DNA of 64,000 nucleotides from an uncultured Clostridia bacterium (GTDB lineage: Bacteria; Bacillota; Clostridia; Oscillospirales; Ruminococcaceae). Below the pieces are notes generated by a model. That model saw only the letters and a list, made by a program, of their open reading frames with translations. It was not told the DNA's origin and searched no databases. Of the stretch, positions 1 through 9,584 are shown piece after piece (within the stretch, counting starts at the first letter, position 1; every line of letters begins with the position of its first letter). A program made the translations under genes and the position numbers. Where the stretch lies: assembly GCA_947631575.1 (NCBI GenBank), contig CANRLW010000004.1, positions 30,584-94,583 on the forward strand. Direction: 5' to 3'.

Positions 1-203
1 TATACTTCGCTCAGTATCATAACAATGCCCGAAAACGCTCCGCAGACCTCTCTCATTCTGCCCATTCCCCCGCCGAATCCGCCCGATATTTTCGCGAGCT
101 TATCTTCCGAAAGTCCGAAAATATCAGAGAACGCGACCGTTACTGCTTGCGTGCAGTTATAGCCTTTCAGAAAATTTTCGTAAGCGATATCTCCCCTGCT
201 CAT
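1..203 (-). CDS. C_GCAxxG_C_C family protein, partial (3' end beyond window edge)
   Basis: Minus-strand translation MSRGDIAYENFLKGYNCTQAVTVAFSDIFGLSEDKLAKISGGFGGGMGRMREVCGAFSGIVMILSE; ATGA overlap with the stop of the upstream gene. Confidence 0.75.
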   Translation of the reverse strand, partial: MSRGDIAYENFLKGYNCTQAVTVAFSDIFGLSEDKLAKISGGFGGGMGRMREVCGAFSGIVMILSEV

Positions 204-1027
204 TTACAAAATTCCTCTATAGCGTCCGCGATAGGATCTGCGGCAGTTGTTTCCATTAGCTCCAGAAGACCGCTGTCAACAAGCTTTGCAAGCTCCGCGT
301 CTATAGGGAGCTTTGCTATGACTTTCAGACCGAATTTTGTCGCGGTCTCGTCAATGTGGCTTTCGCCGAATACGCTTATTTTCTTTTTGCAGTCGGGACA
401 CTCGACATAGCTCATATTCTCAACAAGCCCTATTATGGGAATATTCATCATTTCCGCCATTTTTACAGCTTTTCCAACTATCATGGACACAAGCTCCTGG
501 GGAGATGTAACGACTATAATTCCGTCGAGCGGTATTGACTGGAATACAGTAAGCGGAACATCGCCCGTTCCCGGAGGCATATCCACAAACATATAGTCCA
601 CATCGTCCCAGACAACGTCCGTCCAGAACTGTTTTGCCGTTCCCGCAATTATAGGTCCTCTCCATACAACGGGGTCGGTATCATCAGGCAAAAGCAGATT
701 TACGCTCATAACCCTTATTCCCTTTTTGGTTTTTACCGGGAAAATAGCGGTTTCATTGCCCTGCGCCTTTTCCTTTATTCCAAATGCTTTTGGAACGGAA
801 GGCCCTGTTATGTCCGCGTCAAGGACGGCTGTACTAAAACCTCTTCTGTTCATCAAGACCGCGCTCATACAAGTAACGAGAGACTTTCCGACGCCTCCTT
901 TTCCGCTTACAACGCCTATAACTTTCTTTATATGAGAAAGCTCGTGGGGCTTTTCAAGAAAGCTTTTCGGGTCGCGCTCCGAGCAATTTTCGGAACATCC
1001 CGAACAATTGTGATTACATTCACTCAT
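200..1027 (-). CDS. Mrp/NBP35 family Fe-S carrier P-loop ATPase
   Basis: GKGGVGKS Walker A, MPPGTGD, N-terminal Cys cluster CNHNCSGCSENC. Confidence 0.9.
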   Translation of the reverse strand: MSECNHNCSGCSENCSERDPKSFLEKPHELSHIKKVIGVVSGKGGVGKSLVTCMSAVLMNRRGFSTAVLDADITGPSVPKAFGIKEKAQGNETAIFPVKTKKGIRVMSVNLLLPDDTDPVVWRGPIIAGTAKQFWTDVVWDDVDYMFVDMPPGTGDVPLTVFQSIPLDGIIVVTSPQELVSMIVGKAVKMAEMMNIPIIGLVENMSYVECPDCKKKISVFGESHIDETATKFGLKVIAKLPIDAELAKLVDSGLLELMETTAADPIADAIEEFCK

Positions 1028-1062
1028 TTTAAACAGTTCCTTTCTTTATTTAACATAAAAGA

Positions 1063-1497
1063 TTATACCTTTTTCCAGTAAACGTTCGAGTTATCGTCTT
1101 TTATGTATCTTAACTTTTCCAGCAGACTCTTTTTAATGTCATCATCAGCGCTGAATACAAGCTCATGACATGCAGTCTGACTAGACCATTGCTCTATTGC
1201 CCTCAGCAAATAAACGTCTGCGCCATGTTTTCTATAGTATTCACTTGTATAAAAATCAATGACTTCGGCATAATGACCGCGTTTCATTGAATAAACTTCG
1301 ACGACATAAGCATATCCTGCCATTCGGTTTCCAAGGTAAACCGTAAGAAGTATCCCTTTGTCGTCATTTATTATCTCATCAAAAACGAAACCGCTGTCAA
1401 GATCGGACAAACATTCCTCGCCAAACAGTCTTTTATTCATCGAAAGAAAATATTTCAGATCATCCGCAACAGGTGTTTTAATACAAAAATTATACAT
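1063..1497 (-). CDS. GNAT-like acetyltransferase / hypothetical protein
   Basis: 144-aa ORF with GNAT-like pattern (NRMAGYAYVVEVY...YRKHGADVYLLRAIEQW); 8-bp overlap with deoB. Confidence 0.6.
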   Translation of the reverse strand: MYNFCIKTPVADDLKYFLSMNKRLFGEECLSDLDSGFVFDEIINDDKGILLTVYLGNRMAGYAYVVEVYSMKRGHYAEVIDFYTSEYYRKHGADVYLLRAIEQWSSQTACHELVFSADDDIKKSLLEKLRYIKDDNSNVYWKKV

Positions 1498-2674
1498 TGT
1501 TTTCTTTAATTATTTCGTCGGCAAAGCCTTTTCCGTCAACTTTTTCCTTTGCTCCCAGCATATCGAGAATAGTACCCGCTATCTCACAGAAACCTGCTCT
1601 TGTTCCGAGATTTACGGGCTTTATTTTATTTCCATAGATCAAAACGGGAATATGCTCGCGGGTGTGATCCGTACCGCTGTGACATGGGTCGCACCCATGG
1701 TCCGCAGTCAATATAAGAACGTCTTCCGAGCGCATTTTTCCGATAAATCCGCCAAGCCATCTGTCAAAGTCATTCAAAGCATTTGTATAACCTTGCGGAT
1801 CGCGGCGATGACCGTACTGCATATCAAAATCGACAAGATTTGTAAAACACAGCCCGCTCCAGTCCTTTTCCTGATATTCGGAGGTAATTTTCATATCAAC
1901 AGCGTTGCCTATTTCACGCTCTGCTGTTTTAATTCCTTTTCCCGCGAAGATATCGCTTATCTTTCCTATGCCTATTGTTTCAAAGCCGTTGGCACTCAAT
2001 ATATCGAGCATTGTGTTTCTAGGCGGAACAAGCGAAAAATCGTGCCTGCGCGAAGTTCTTGTAAACGGAAATTCTCCCTCAAACGGACGGGCTATAACTC
2101 TGCCTACGGCATATTCTCCCGTGAGTATTTCACGTGCGATCTTACAATATTCATATAACGTTTCAACAGGAACTATATTCTCATGCGCCGCTATCTGAAA
2201 TACGCTGTCAGCCGAAGTGTAAACTATGAGCGCTCCCGTTTTTATATGCTCTTCCCCGTAATCTGCAATAACTTTTGTTCCGGAATACGGTTTGTTGCAG
2301 AGCGTTTTCCTGCCTGTTCTTTTTTCAAACTCGTCGATTATTTCTTTTGGAAAACCACCGGGAAAAGTGGGAAAAGCCTTTTCGCTTATTGTTCCTGCGA
2401 TTTCCCAGTGACCCGTTGTTGTGTCCTTCCCTTTTGAAAGCTCTGAAAGCCGCAGGAAAGCTCCGCTCGGTTGTTTTTCATTTTCATCAACTGAAACGCC
2501 GTCAATGTTGAACAGACCGAGCTTTGACATATTCGGAACAACAAGATTTCCCGTTTTATAGCAAGAACGCAGGGTATTCGCTCCCTTGTCGCCGAACATC
2601 TCGGCATCGGGCAGCTCTCCTATGCCGAAACTGTCCAAAACTATCAGAAAAACACGTTTTATCATTTCATTCAC
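1490..2674 (-). CDS. deoB: Phosphopentomutase
   Basis: VFLIVLDSFGIGELPDA, GKDTTTGHWE, TADHGCDP motifs. Confidence 0.95.
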   Translation of the reverse strand: MNEMIKRVFLIVLDSFGIGELPDAEMFGDKGANTLRSCYKTGNLVVPNMSKLGLFNIDGVSVDENEKQPSGAFLRLSELSKGKDTTTGHWEIAGTISEKAFPTFPGGFPKEIIDEFEKRTGRKTLCNKPYSGTKVIADYGEEHIKTGALIVYTSADSVFQIAAHENIVPVETLYEYCKIAREILTGEYAVGRVIARPFEGEFPFTRTSRRHDFSLVPPRNTMLDILSANGFETIGIGKISDIFAGKGIKTAEREIGNAVDMKITSEYQEKDWSGLCFTNLVDFDMQYGHRRDPQGYTNALNDFDRWLGGFIGKMRSEDVLILTADHGCDPCHSGTDHTREHIPVLIYGNKIKPVNLGTRAGFCEIAGTILDMLGAKEKVDGKGFADEIIKENNV

Positions 2675-3317
2675 CTTTAGTAAGGAGCTTAACCGCGCGG
2701 CTCGTTCCTATCCTGTCGCAGCCTTCGTTTAAAAATAATTCTAGCTGTTCTTTTGAGCTTATTCCGCCTGCTGCCTTTATTTTAACGTTTTCGCCTATAT
2801 ATTTTCTGAAAAGTCGGATATCCTCAATATCGGCTCCTGCTTTTCCGAAACCTGTTGATGTCTTTATATAATCCGCTCCCGCGCTTGTTACTATCCTGCA
2901 CAATTCTATTTTTTCCTGCTCGGAAAGGTTGCAGGTCTCAATTATGACTTTAAGTATCTTATCGCCGCAGGCGTCCTTTATCAGCTCGATTTCCTTTTCA
3001 ACATAAGTATATCTTTTGTTTTTCACTTCATTTTGATTTATGACCATATCAATTTCGTCCGCGCCGTTTTCTATCGCGTCTTTTGTTTCAAACCACTTTA
3101 CATTTGAGGTAGAATAACCAAGCGGAAATCCTATAACGGTGCATATATTAAGATCGGGAAAGTTATTCCGCGCGCGTTTTACAAAACACGGAGGAATACA
3201 AACAGACGCCGTATGATACTTTATCGCCTCATGGCAAAGCGCGGCAATCTGTACAGAAGATGCCGCAGGATCTAACAATGTATGGTCGATATGAGGAAAG
3301 ATATCGGAATTTTCCAT
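2667..3317 (-). CDS. deoC: Deoxyribose-phosphate aldolase
   Basis: IDHTLLDP, VIGFPLGYS, ADYIKTSTGF, KAAGGI motifs. Confidence 0.95.
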   Translation of the reverse strand: MENSDIFPHIDHTLLDPAASSVQIAALCHEAIKYHTASVCIPPCFVKRARNNFPDLNICTVIGFPLGYSTSNVKWFETKDAIENGADEIDMVINQNEVKNKRYTYVEKEIELIKDACGDKILKVIIETCNLSEQEKIELCRIVTSAGADYIKTSTGFGKAGADIEDIRLFRKYIGENVKIKAAGGISSKEQLELFLNEGCDRIGTSRAVKLLTKGE

Positions 3318-3320
3318 AAA

Positions 3321-4580
3321 CTACCTCTTTTCGGCAATTTTTTTCCTGAGAAGAGAACGCTCCGGAACATCTATGTCCGTTATTATAGTTATCTGCTCCA
3401 TTGCATGATTTGCAACAGATGTTTCTTCTCCGCTGCTGTAATGCATTTTTTGAGGAACGAACTTTATAGGAGCTTTTTTCGGAACAACAAGCTCAAGCTC
3501 ATCTGAAAGCTCAAAATAATTTCTTACCGTAAGCCTCATTACGCCGCCGCTGCAACCGTCTACTGCACCCACAAAATCATAACCTCGGATATATCCGCTG
3601 TCCGCAAAATACTGACCGCCGTTTGTTATAATGTTCGCGTTCTGTGAACCGCTCCCGTCAGAAGGACTGCCGTAGAAAAAGCCCGTGCAATACGGTCTGT
3701 GACTTATTTTGTTCATTTCATCAAAGACCCATCCGGGTATCTTTTCATTTTTTAACGTACAGTCAATCGCCGTTCTGTATGCATTTGTAGTAAGAGCGGT
3801 ATAATATGCGGATTTTGCCCTGCCCTCTATCTTAAAGCTGTCAATACCCACTTCGAGCAGATCGTTTATATGCTCTATCATGCACATATCACGGGCGTTC
3901 AGTATATAGCTCCCGCGCTCGTCCTCAAAGACCTTATAAAATTCTCCGGGACGTTTTTGCTCCATAAGGTAATATTCCCATCTGCAAGGCTGGGCGCATT
4001 CTCCTCGGTTTGCGTTTCTCCCCGTAAGATATTCGGAAATAAGGCACCTTCCCGAAAATGAAACGCACATTGCTCCATGAACAAACGCCTCTATTTCAAG
4101 ATCATCGGGAATGTTATTCCTTATCTTTTTTATTTCTTTAAGATCGACTTCCCGCGCTAGTACAACACGTTTTACTCTCATTTTATACAGTTCGAGGGCT
4201 GTCCTGTAATTTACTATACCCGTTTGAGTAGAGGCGTGTATCTCAAGTTTCGGCTGCAATTCGCGGATAAGGGAAATAATGCCTATATCCGCGGCAATTA
4301 CAGCGTCTACTCCTGCGTTTACCGCCGCAGAAATAAATTCGGGAAAGCGTTCTATCTCATCATTGTTTGGAACAATGTTGCAGGTAATGTAGACCTTTAC
4401 GCCTTTTTTATGCGCTGCCTGCACGGCTGAACAAAGTTCTTCTTCCGTAAAGTTTTTTGCTCCCGCCCTCATTCCGAAACTTTTTCCGCCAAGATAAACG
4501 GCGTCCGCTCCATAATCGAGAGCATATAACAGGCTTTCATGATCTCCTGCGGGAGAAAGAAGTTCTGTCTTTCTAAACAA
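3321..4580 (-). CDS. Peptidase U32 family protein
   Basis: ELLSPAGDHESLLYALDYGADAVYLGG; EAFVHGAMCVSFSGRCLIS...NRGECAQPCRW. Confidence 0.92.
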   Translation of the reverse strand: MFRKTELLSPAGDHESLLYALDYGADAVYLGGKSFGMRAGAKNFTEEELCSAVQAAHKKGVKVYITCNIVPNNDEIERFPEFISAAVNAGVDAVIAADIGIISLIRELQPKLEIHASTQTGIVNYRTALELYKMRVKRVVLAREVDLKEIKKIRNNIPDDLEIEAFVHGAMCVSFSGRCLISEYLTGRNANRGECAQPCRWEYYLMEQKRPGEFYKVFEDERGSYILNARDMCMIEHINDLLEVGIDSFKIEGRAKSAYYTALTTNAYRTAIDCTLKNEKIPGWVFDEMNKISHRPYCTGFFYGSPSDGSGSQNANIITNGGQYFADSGYIRGYDFVGAVDGCSGGVMRLTVRNYFELSDELELVVPKKAPIKFVPQKMHYSSGEETSVANHAMEQITIITDIDVPERSLLRKKIAEKR

Positions 4581-4591
4581 TATTTGCCACC

Positions 4592-6013
4592 TCAGGTGCC
4601 GCTGTTTTCTTCTCTCAAAGCGGCGTCTATGATATTCTGTTCATGTTCTTCAACTGTTTTTGCCCAGTAGAATGTTCCGTCCTTACTTGCGAGGAAGTAA
4701 TAATAACTTGTGCTTGCAGGGTAAAGCGCCGCCTCTATCGCATCAAGACCGGGATTGCATATCGCTCCTGCGGGGAGTCCTTCGCACTTATATGTGTCAT
4801 AAGCGTCCGCTATAGCCTGCATTTTTTCTTTATTTGTTGAGGTCGTTGCGGGCTTTATAACTCTTTCTATATAAGTGTCAGTCGTATCAGACTGGAGCAT
4901 AGGGAAATTTTCGGGATTATTCAGACGATTATGGAAAACAGATGAAACTCCCTCCATATTGGTTTTATTAGTACCTTCCCAGCATATCAAAGAGGCAAGG
5001 CGTATAACTTCGTCAAGCGACATGCCAAGCTCTTCCATCCTCTGTTTCATGGATTTTGTTATCTTTTGTTCAAAGGTATCATACATCTTGTCTGCGGCCA
5101 TTTCCGCATAATATGTCGTATCTACCTTTAACCCTTTCTTTAGATCGTCTACCACATAGAAAAAGTAAGTGTCCGGGAACAGATAGCCCTCAAGCATATT
5201 CAAACGATTGGGGTTGTCCTCAATGCCTTCTTCAAAATCGTATTTATTTAATTTCTGCTTATAGCATTTTTCAAAATCAGACGCTTTGCAGACATAATTC
5301 TTTTCGAGTAGCTCGCCTACTTCTTTTGCCGTTAATCCCTCTGGAATAGTTACCTTTACTTGTTCGGTATATTCCTTGGGCGATTTCAGTGTAGTTATAA
5401 GGCTACCGTAAGACATATTTGAATACAGCTTATAACTTCCTGTAAGAAAAGGCTTTTCGCCGCTGTCAGTAATTTTAATATATGTTTTCATCAGAAACGG
5501 CATATTTATAATACCGTTGCTGTACAGCTCGTCAACTATCTTATCTGGCGACATACTGCTGTCTATAGTTACTTCTGCCTCGCGTATGGTCTTTGACATT
5601 CCCGTAAAATCACGCAGACCGTTTATCGTATATACCGCGAGTAATACTCCGGCAGCAAGCGATACGACCGCAAGTATAACTCCGAGAAAGACTTGTCCCA
5701 TTGTCCTTGTGTGATCTACGTTACTTTTATTTTTACGCCTTTTACGACGTTTTACAACATTTTCAACAGGAACATTCTGCACCGGGTTTTCCTTTATGGT
5801 TCCCATCAGACGTGTCTTTCCAAGCTCATCTGAGCTTTCGCTTTCTAATACGTCCTCGGGCAATGAAAACAGTTTTTTCTCACCTGTAAAGTCAGAAATA
5901 CTGGTTATCTCCTGTGTTTCTTCAAGTTTTTCCTCAAATGGCTCTTCGAGTTCATTCTCGGATTCTTTTTCGTCTTTCTCATCAGAATCAAATATCAATT
6001 TATTGTCGTCCAT
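4592..6013 (-). CDS. mltG: Endolytic transglycosylase MltG
   Basis: YceG-like domain: LEGYLFPDTYFF, LASLICWEG, SVFHNRL, LQSDTT, PICNPGLDAIEAALYP-like; N-terminal TM. Confidence 0.9.
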   Translation of the reverse strand: MDDNKLIFDSDEKDEKESENELEEPFEEKLEETQEITSISDFTGEKKLFSLPEDVLESESSDELGKTRLMGTIKENPVQNVPVENVVKRRKRRKNKSNVDHTRTMGQVFLGVILAVVSLAAGVLLAVYTINGLRDFTGMSKTIREAEVTIDSSMSPDKIVDELYSNGIINMPFLMKTYIKITDSGEKPFLTGSYKLYSNMSYGSLITTLKSPKEYTEQVKVTIPEGLTAKEVGELLEKNYVCKASDFEKCYKQKLNKYDFEEGIEDNPNRLNMLEGYLFPDTYFFYVVDDLKKGLKVDTTYYAEMAADKMYDTFEQKITKSMKQRMEELGMSLDEVIRLASLICWEGTNKTNMEGVSSVFHNRLNNPENFPMLQSDTTDTYIERVIKPATTSTNKEKMQAIADAYDTYKCEGLPAGAICNPGLDAIEAALYPASTSYYYFLASKDGTFYWAKTVEEHEQNIIDAALREENSGT

Positions 6014-6034
6014 TTACGACCTCCGTCAAGCAGA

Positions 6035-6565
6035 TCATTCATCAAAGATAGTGAACGTTGTCTGCATATCGTGAGATTCTTTCGGTATCTCACATAAAAA
6101 ATCCTTATAACAAATTATAACGCTTGTTCCGTTAAAGCTCTTTAAAAACCTGTCATAATATCCTTTTCCATAGCCGAGCCTATACCCATTTTCGTCGGCG
6201 CAAAGCGCAGGAACGATACAAAGCGTCTTTTCGCCGGCATAAGCGGGCCTGCTTTTCGGCGGTTCATCGATATTATACCGCCCTTTTTCAAGCTCGTTTA
6301 TATCGTCAATATAATAGAATGACAATTCACTTTCGCCGCTTACAGGCAATGCAACGGGAATATTATTTGAAAGGCAATATCCGATAATGCGCCTTGTGTC
6401 CACTTCTATTTCGGTCGACGCATAACAAAACACGTTGCTCGAGGAATTTACAAGCGGAACAAGCTGTCTGAAAATACTTTCATCAGCGGCGGCTTTTTTT
6501 GCCGCGTCCATTGCTTTTCTTCGTGCAATAAGCTCTTTTCTGAGAGCTGATTTTATTTCTCGCAT
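6035..6565 (-). CDS. 5-formyltetrahydrofolate cyclo-ligase
   Basis: RLGYGKGYYDRFL, N-terminal RKELIARRKAM. Confidence 0.9.
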   Translation of the reverse strand: MREIKSALRKELIARRKAMDAAKKAAADESIFRQLVPLVNSSSNVFCYASTEIEVDTRRIIGYCLSNNIPVALPVSGESELSFYYIDDINELEKGRYNIDEPPKSRPAYAGEKTLCIVPALCADENGYRLGYGKGYYDRFLKSFNGTSVIICYKDFLCEIPKESHDMQTTFTIFDE

Positions 6566-7098
6566 TGTATGGTGTTGCGTATTGTGTCGCTTAGTTCTTT
6601 TCCTTTAAGAACTTTTACAAGCTCAAGCCCGAAATCTACCGAAACGCCCGCTCCCGCGGCAGTTGTGAACAGTCCGTCGGTAACAACGTTACGCTCTGAT
6701 ATTTCTGCCCCATCAAGAAACTTTCTGTAATCGGGAAAAGCAGTAGCCTTGTGTCCCTTTAACAGTCCTCTTTTTCCATATATCGAGGGTGCTGCGCAAA
6801 TTGCTCCCATAGGAATATGATTTTCAGCACAATAGTCTATCGACGACTGAACAACGGAAGATGTTTCAAGATTTGCAGTTCCAAGCGAACCTCCCGGCAA
6901 AACTATCATTTCGAGCTTGTCTGAAAGCTCAATATCCTTATCCTCAATATCCGCCTTCATAGGGATCTTGTGAGAGCTTGTCACTTCCCTGCCGCCGACG
7001 CCGACGGTTATTACATCAAGTTTCGCCCTGCGCAGCATGTCTATCGGCGCAATAGCCTCGGTTTCTTCAAATCCGTTTGCAAGAAATACATAAACCAT
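6553..7098 (-). CDS. DJ-1/PfpI family protein
   Basis: VFLANGFEETEAIAPIDMLRRA; GAICAAPSI nucleophile elbow. Confidence 0.9.
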   Translation of the reverse strand: MVYVFLANGFEETEAIAPIDMLRRAKLDVITVGVGGREVTSSHKIPMKADIEDKDIELSDKLEMIVLPGGSLGTANLETSSVVQSSIDYCAENHIPMGAICAAPSIYGKRGLLKGHKATAFPDYRKFLDGAEISERNVVTDGLFTTAAGAGVSVDFGLELVKVLKGKELSDTIRNTIQCEK

Positions 7099-7779
7099 TT
7101 AATTGTTCTCCTTTGATAATATAATATCAAGCTGTCCGCATATTTTTTTGAAAATATCGTCTACAGAAAACGGACTGCCGTCCTTTGCACATTCGACTAT
7201 ATCCCAGCCGCAGCGGTCTGCCGCGAACAATGCGCTTTTACGGCACTGTTCCAGAAAACTTATGTTTCTTTCGTGGATATCCTTTTTATTTTCATCGCCG
7301 TTATAACGCTTTTTCAAAAGCTCCTGTGATACCTCAACAGGCATATCGAGAAAAATGACCTTATCGGGTTTAGGAAGACCGAGCTTAATATACTCAAAAT
7401 CAAAAAGCCATTCTAAAAATAAATCGTATTCTTCTTCGGGCATTTTAGCGAGCTGGTATATCGCATTTGAAGTTGTATATCTTCCTGTGATGACAAAACC
7501 GCCGTTCAGGTAAAATTCCTTCCAGTCTGTAACGTAGCTTACATATCTGTCAATGGCGTAGATCGTAGATGCCGAATAAGCTCCGTTTTTACCTTCGCAT
7601 TTTACTGTTCCGTCAAGGTATTGCTGGACCAGTTTTCCACTAAGCGTTTCATAGTTCGGAAAACTTATAGCGCGAAAATCTTTTCCGAGTTTATTCAAAT
7701 GCTCTGCCAGAAGTCCGAGCTGCGTTGATTTTCCGCATCCGTCAAGCCCTTCGATTACAACAAGTTTTCCATTTGGCAT
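7099..7779 (-). CDS. tmk: Thymidylate kinase
   Basis: VVIEGLDGCGKSTQ Walker A; ITGRYTTSNAIYQ. Confidence 0.92.
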   Translation of the reverse strand: MPNGKLVVIEGLDGCGKSTQLGLLAEHLNKLGKDFRAISFPNYETLSGKLVQQYLDGTVKCEGKNGAYSASTIYAIDRYVSYVTDWKEFYLNGGFVITGRYTTSNAIYQLAKMPEEEYDLFLEWLFDFEYIKLGLPKPDKVIFLDMPVEVSQELLKKRYNGDENKKDIHERNISFLEQCRKSALFAADRCGWDIVECAKDGSPFSVDDIFKKICGQLDIILSKENN

Positions 7780-7812
7780 AAAAAACCACTTCCGTAAATT
7801 AACATATAATAT

Positions 7813-7841
7813 ATTGTATCACAATTTTACAAATAAGTCAA
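7813..7841 (-). promoter_or_regulatory. Candidate sigma-A promoter for tmk
   Basis: Minus strand TTGACT-N17-TACAAT. Confidence 0.6.
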
Positions 7842-7865
7842 TATATATGAACAATATTTCAGATT

Positions 7866-8579
7866 TTATTCAGAAAGTTCGCACTTTAACCCCGACTGAA
7901 TGAAACCCAGCTTTTTATAGAACGACAAATTCTTGTCCTCGCAAAGCAAAAAAACATTGCTTTTACAAAGCGTTTTGCATACGGACAAAATAAGCTCCGA
8001 GGCTTTTCCCTGTCCGCGCTTTTCGGGAATTGTCGCGATCTGCGACAAAAGAGCCTCTCCGCAAAGATCGTGCTGAACGGCAAGAACAGAGCTGTCATTG
8101 CCATAAAATTTTGAAATACCATGCCTTATTCTATGCGACATATCGAGATACCAAGGCTCAAAATTTATTTCAAACGAAGTTTTAAGAATATCATATGCTT
8201 TTGTCAAAGAAAGCTCTTTGATTTTTCCGCATACTTCGGGAACTTCTCCGTAGAACTTCATTAAATTCAGCTTTTTGCAATTAAGCGAAAGTTCGCCTTT
8301 CAGGATTTCTCCGATGTCATCAGAACAGAATATCTTTGAAAAACCGCTGAAAGTCAGAAATTCGCTCAATTCGTCTAATTTGTTATTATCCGCCTCGCTA
8401 TGTTTGCATATAACAAATTCGTTATAAAAACGCGCTAAAATAAACTCGTCCGATTTATAGAAACTGCAAAAATCATAATTCGTTCCATAAGCCTTCATCA
8501 GCGCTCTTATTTTCTGAGCCTCTATACCGCTTTTCGGGAGCATTAAAAGCTCATACTCGGAGTATACGAGCTTTATCAT
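7866..8579 (-). CDS. GNAT family N-acetyltransferase
   Basis: LSQIATIPEKRGQGKASELI...LLCEDKNLSFYKKLGF. Confidence 0.8.
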   Translation of the reverse strand: MIKLVYSEYELLMLPKSGIEAQKIRALMKAYGTNYDFCSFYKSDEFILARFYNEFVICKHSEADNNKLDELSEFLTFSGFSKIFCSDDIGEILKGELSLNCKKLNLMKFYGEVPEVCGKIKELSLTKAYDILKTSFEINFEPWYLDMSHRIRHGISKFYGNDSSVLAVQHDLCGEALLSQIATIPEKRGQGKASELILSVCKTLCKSNVFLLCEDKNLSFYKKLGFIQSGLKCELSE

Positions 8580-9580
8580 ATTTCAGCCGCCGCGGACAGC
8601 ATTTTATCCGAAAGCATTTTGACAGCGTCGAGGTCGCTTAGTTTAATAACGCAGGACGGCGAATGAAGATATCTGCAAGGAACGGAAATAGCACAGGGCC
8701 TTACTCCCGAGCGGCTTACGCTTATTGTGCGGCTGTCGTTTCCTCCGGCGATAACGGTTTTTGTCTGAACGGGGATATTGTTTTCATTCGCGGTATTCAT
8801 TGCGAGAGAATACAAGTCTCTGTCATAAAGCGAGCCGTTGTCCATATATGAAACGACCGCGCCTTTTCCAAGCTCGCATACTTTTTTTGCTCCCGAAACT
8901 CCCTCAATATCGCAGGCAGTTGTTGTTTCAATTACAAACGCAATATCCGGCTCAATGCCAAAAGCCGCCGCGGCAGCACCTCGCGTTCCTATCTCCTCGC
9001 GGACAGTAAAAGCATACCATGCGTCATATTCGGGCGTTCCATTTATCATATCCATAAGGACAAGACAGCCGGCGCGGTCGTCAATTGCCTTTCCTTTTAA
9101 ATACCCCTCGCCAAATTCAAAGTAGTCCGCGTCAAAATACGCATAGCTCCCGAGAGGAGCAACGCTTTCAGCTCCTTCGCGGGAACTTGCTCCGATATCA
9201 AGATAAAGCTCGCTTATTTCGGGCATTTTCTTGCGCTCGTCTTTGGTCTGCTGGTGTAGAGCTTTTGTCGAACAAACGGCATACGCTCCGTTTTCAAGCC
9301 TGAACCCTCTGCCGATTATAACAGACGGGTCTATACCGCCCACTGCTCCGAAACGCAGAAAACCTTCTTCGTCCGCATACGTTATCATAAGTCCTACTTC
9401 GTCCATATGAGCGGCAAACATTATTTTGTTTTTAGGAGTTTTCCTTCCTCTTTTGAACACGATAAGGTTTCCGACATTATCGGTATAGACTTCATCTGCG
9501 CTTATATTATCCTTTATAAATTCGCGAACTCTGCTTTCATCGCCCGAACAACCGTTTATTTCACATAATTTTCTGAGCAT
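8576..9580 (-). CDS. M42 family metallopeptidase
   Basis: MFAAHMDEVGLM, GKAIDDRAGC, VREEIGTRGA, AGGNDSRTI. Confidence 0.9.
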   Translation of the reverse strand: MLRKLCEINGCSGDESRVREFIKDNISADEVYTDNVGNLIVFKRGRKTPKNKIMFAAHMDEVGLMITYADEEGFLRFGAVGGIDPSVIIGRGFRLENGAYAVCSTKALHQQTKDERKKMPEISELYLDIGASSREGAESVAPLGSYAYFDADYFEFGEGYLKGKAIDDRAGCLVLMDMINGTPEYDAWYAFTVREEIGTRGAAAAAFGIEPDIAFVIETTTACDIEGVSGAKKVCELGKGAVVSYMDNGSLYDRDLYSLAMNTANENNIPVQTKTVIAGGNDSRTISVSRSGVRPCAISVPCRYLHSPSCVIKLSDLDAVKMLSDKMLSAAAEI

Positions 9581-9584
9581 AGCG

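Noticed and set aside
1358-2158. 266-aa plus-strand ORF
   Set aside because: Fully antisense to deoB and the preceding gene; no domain features. A codon-bias shadow ORF, as are 26501-27124, 40442-41484, 45380-45904, 46893-47420, 51444-52082 and 53615-54232.
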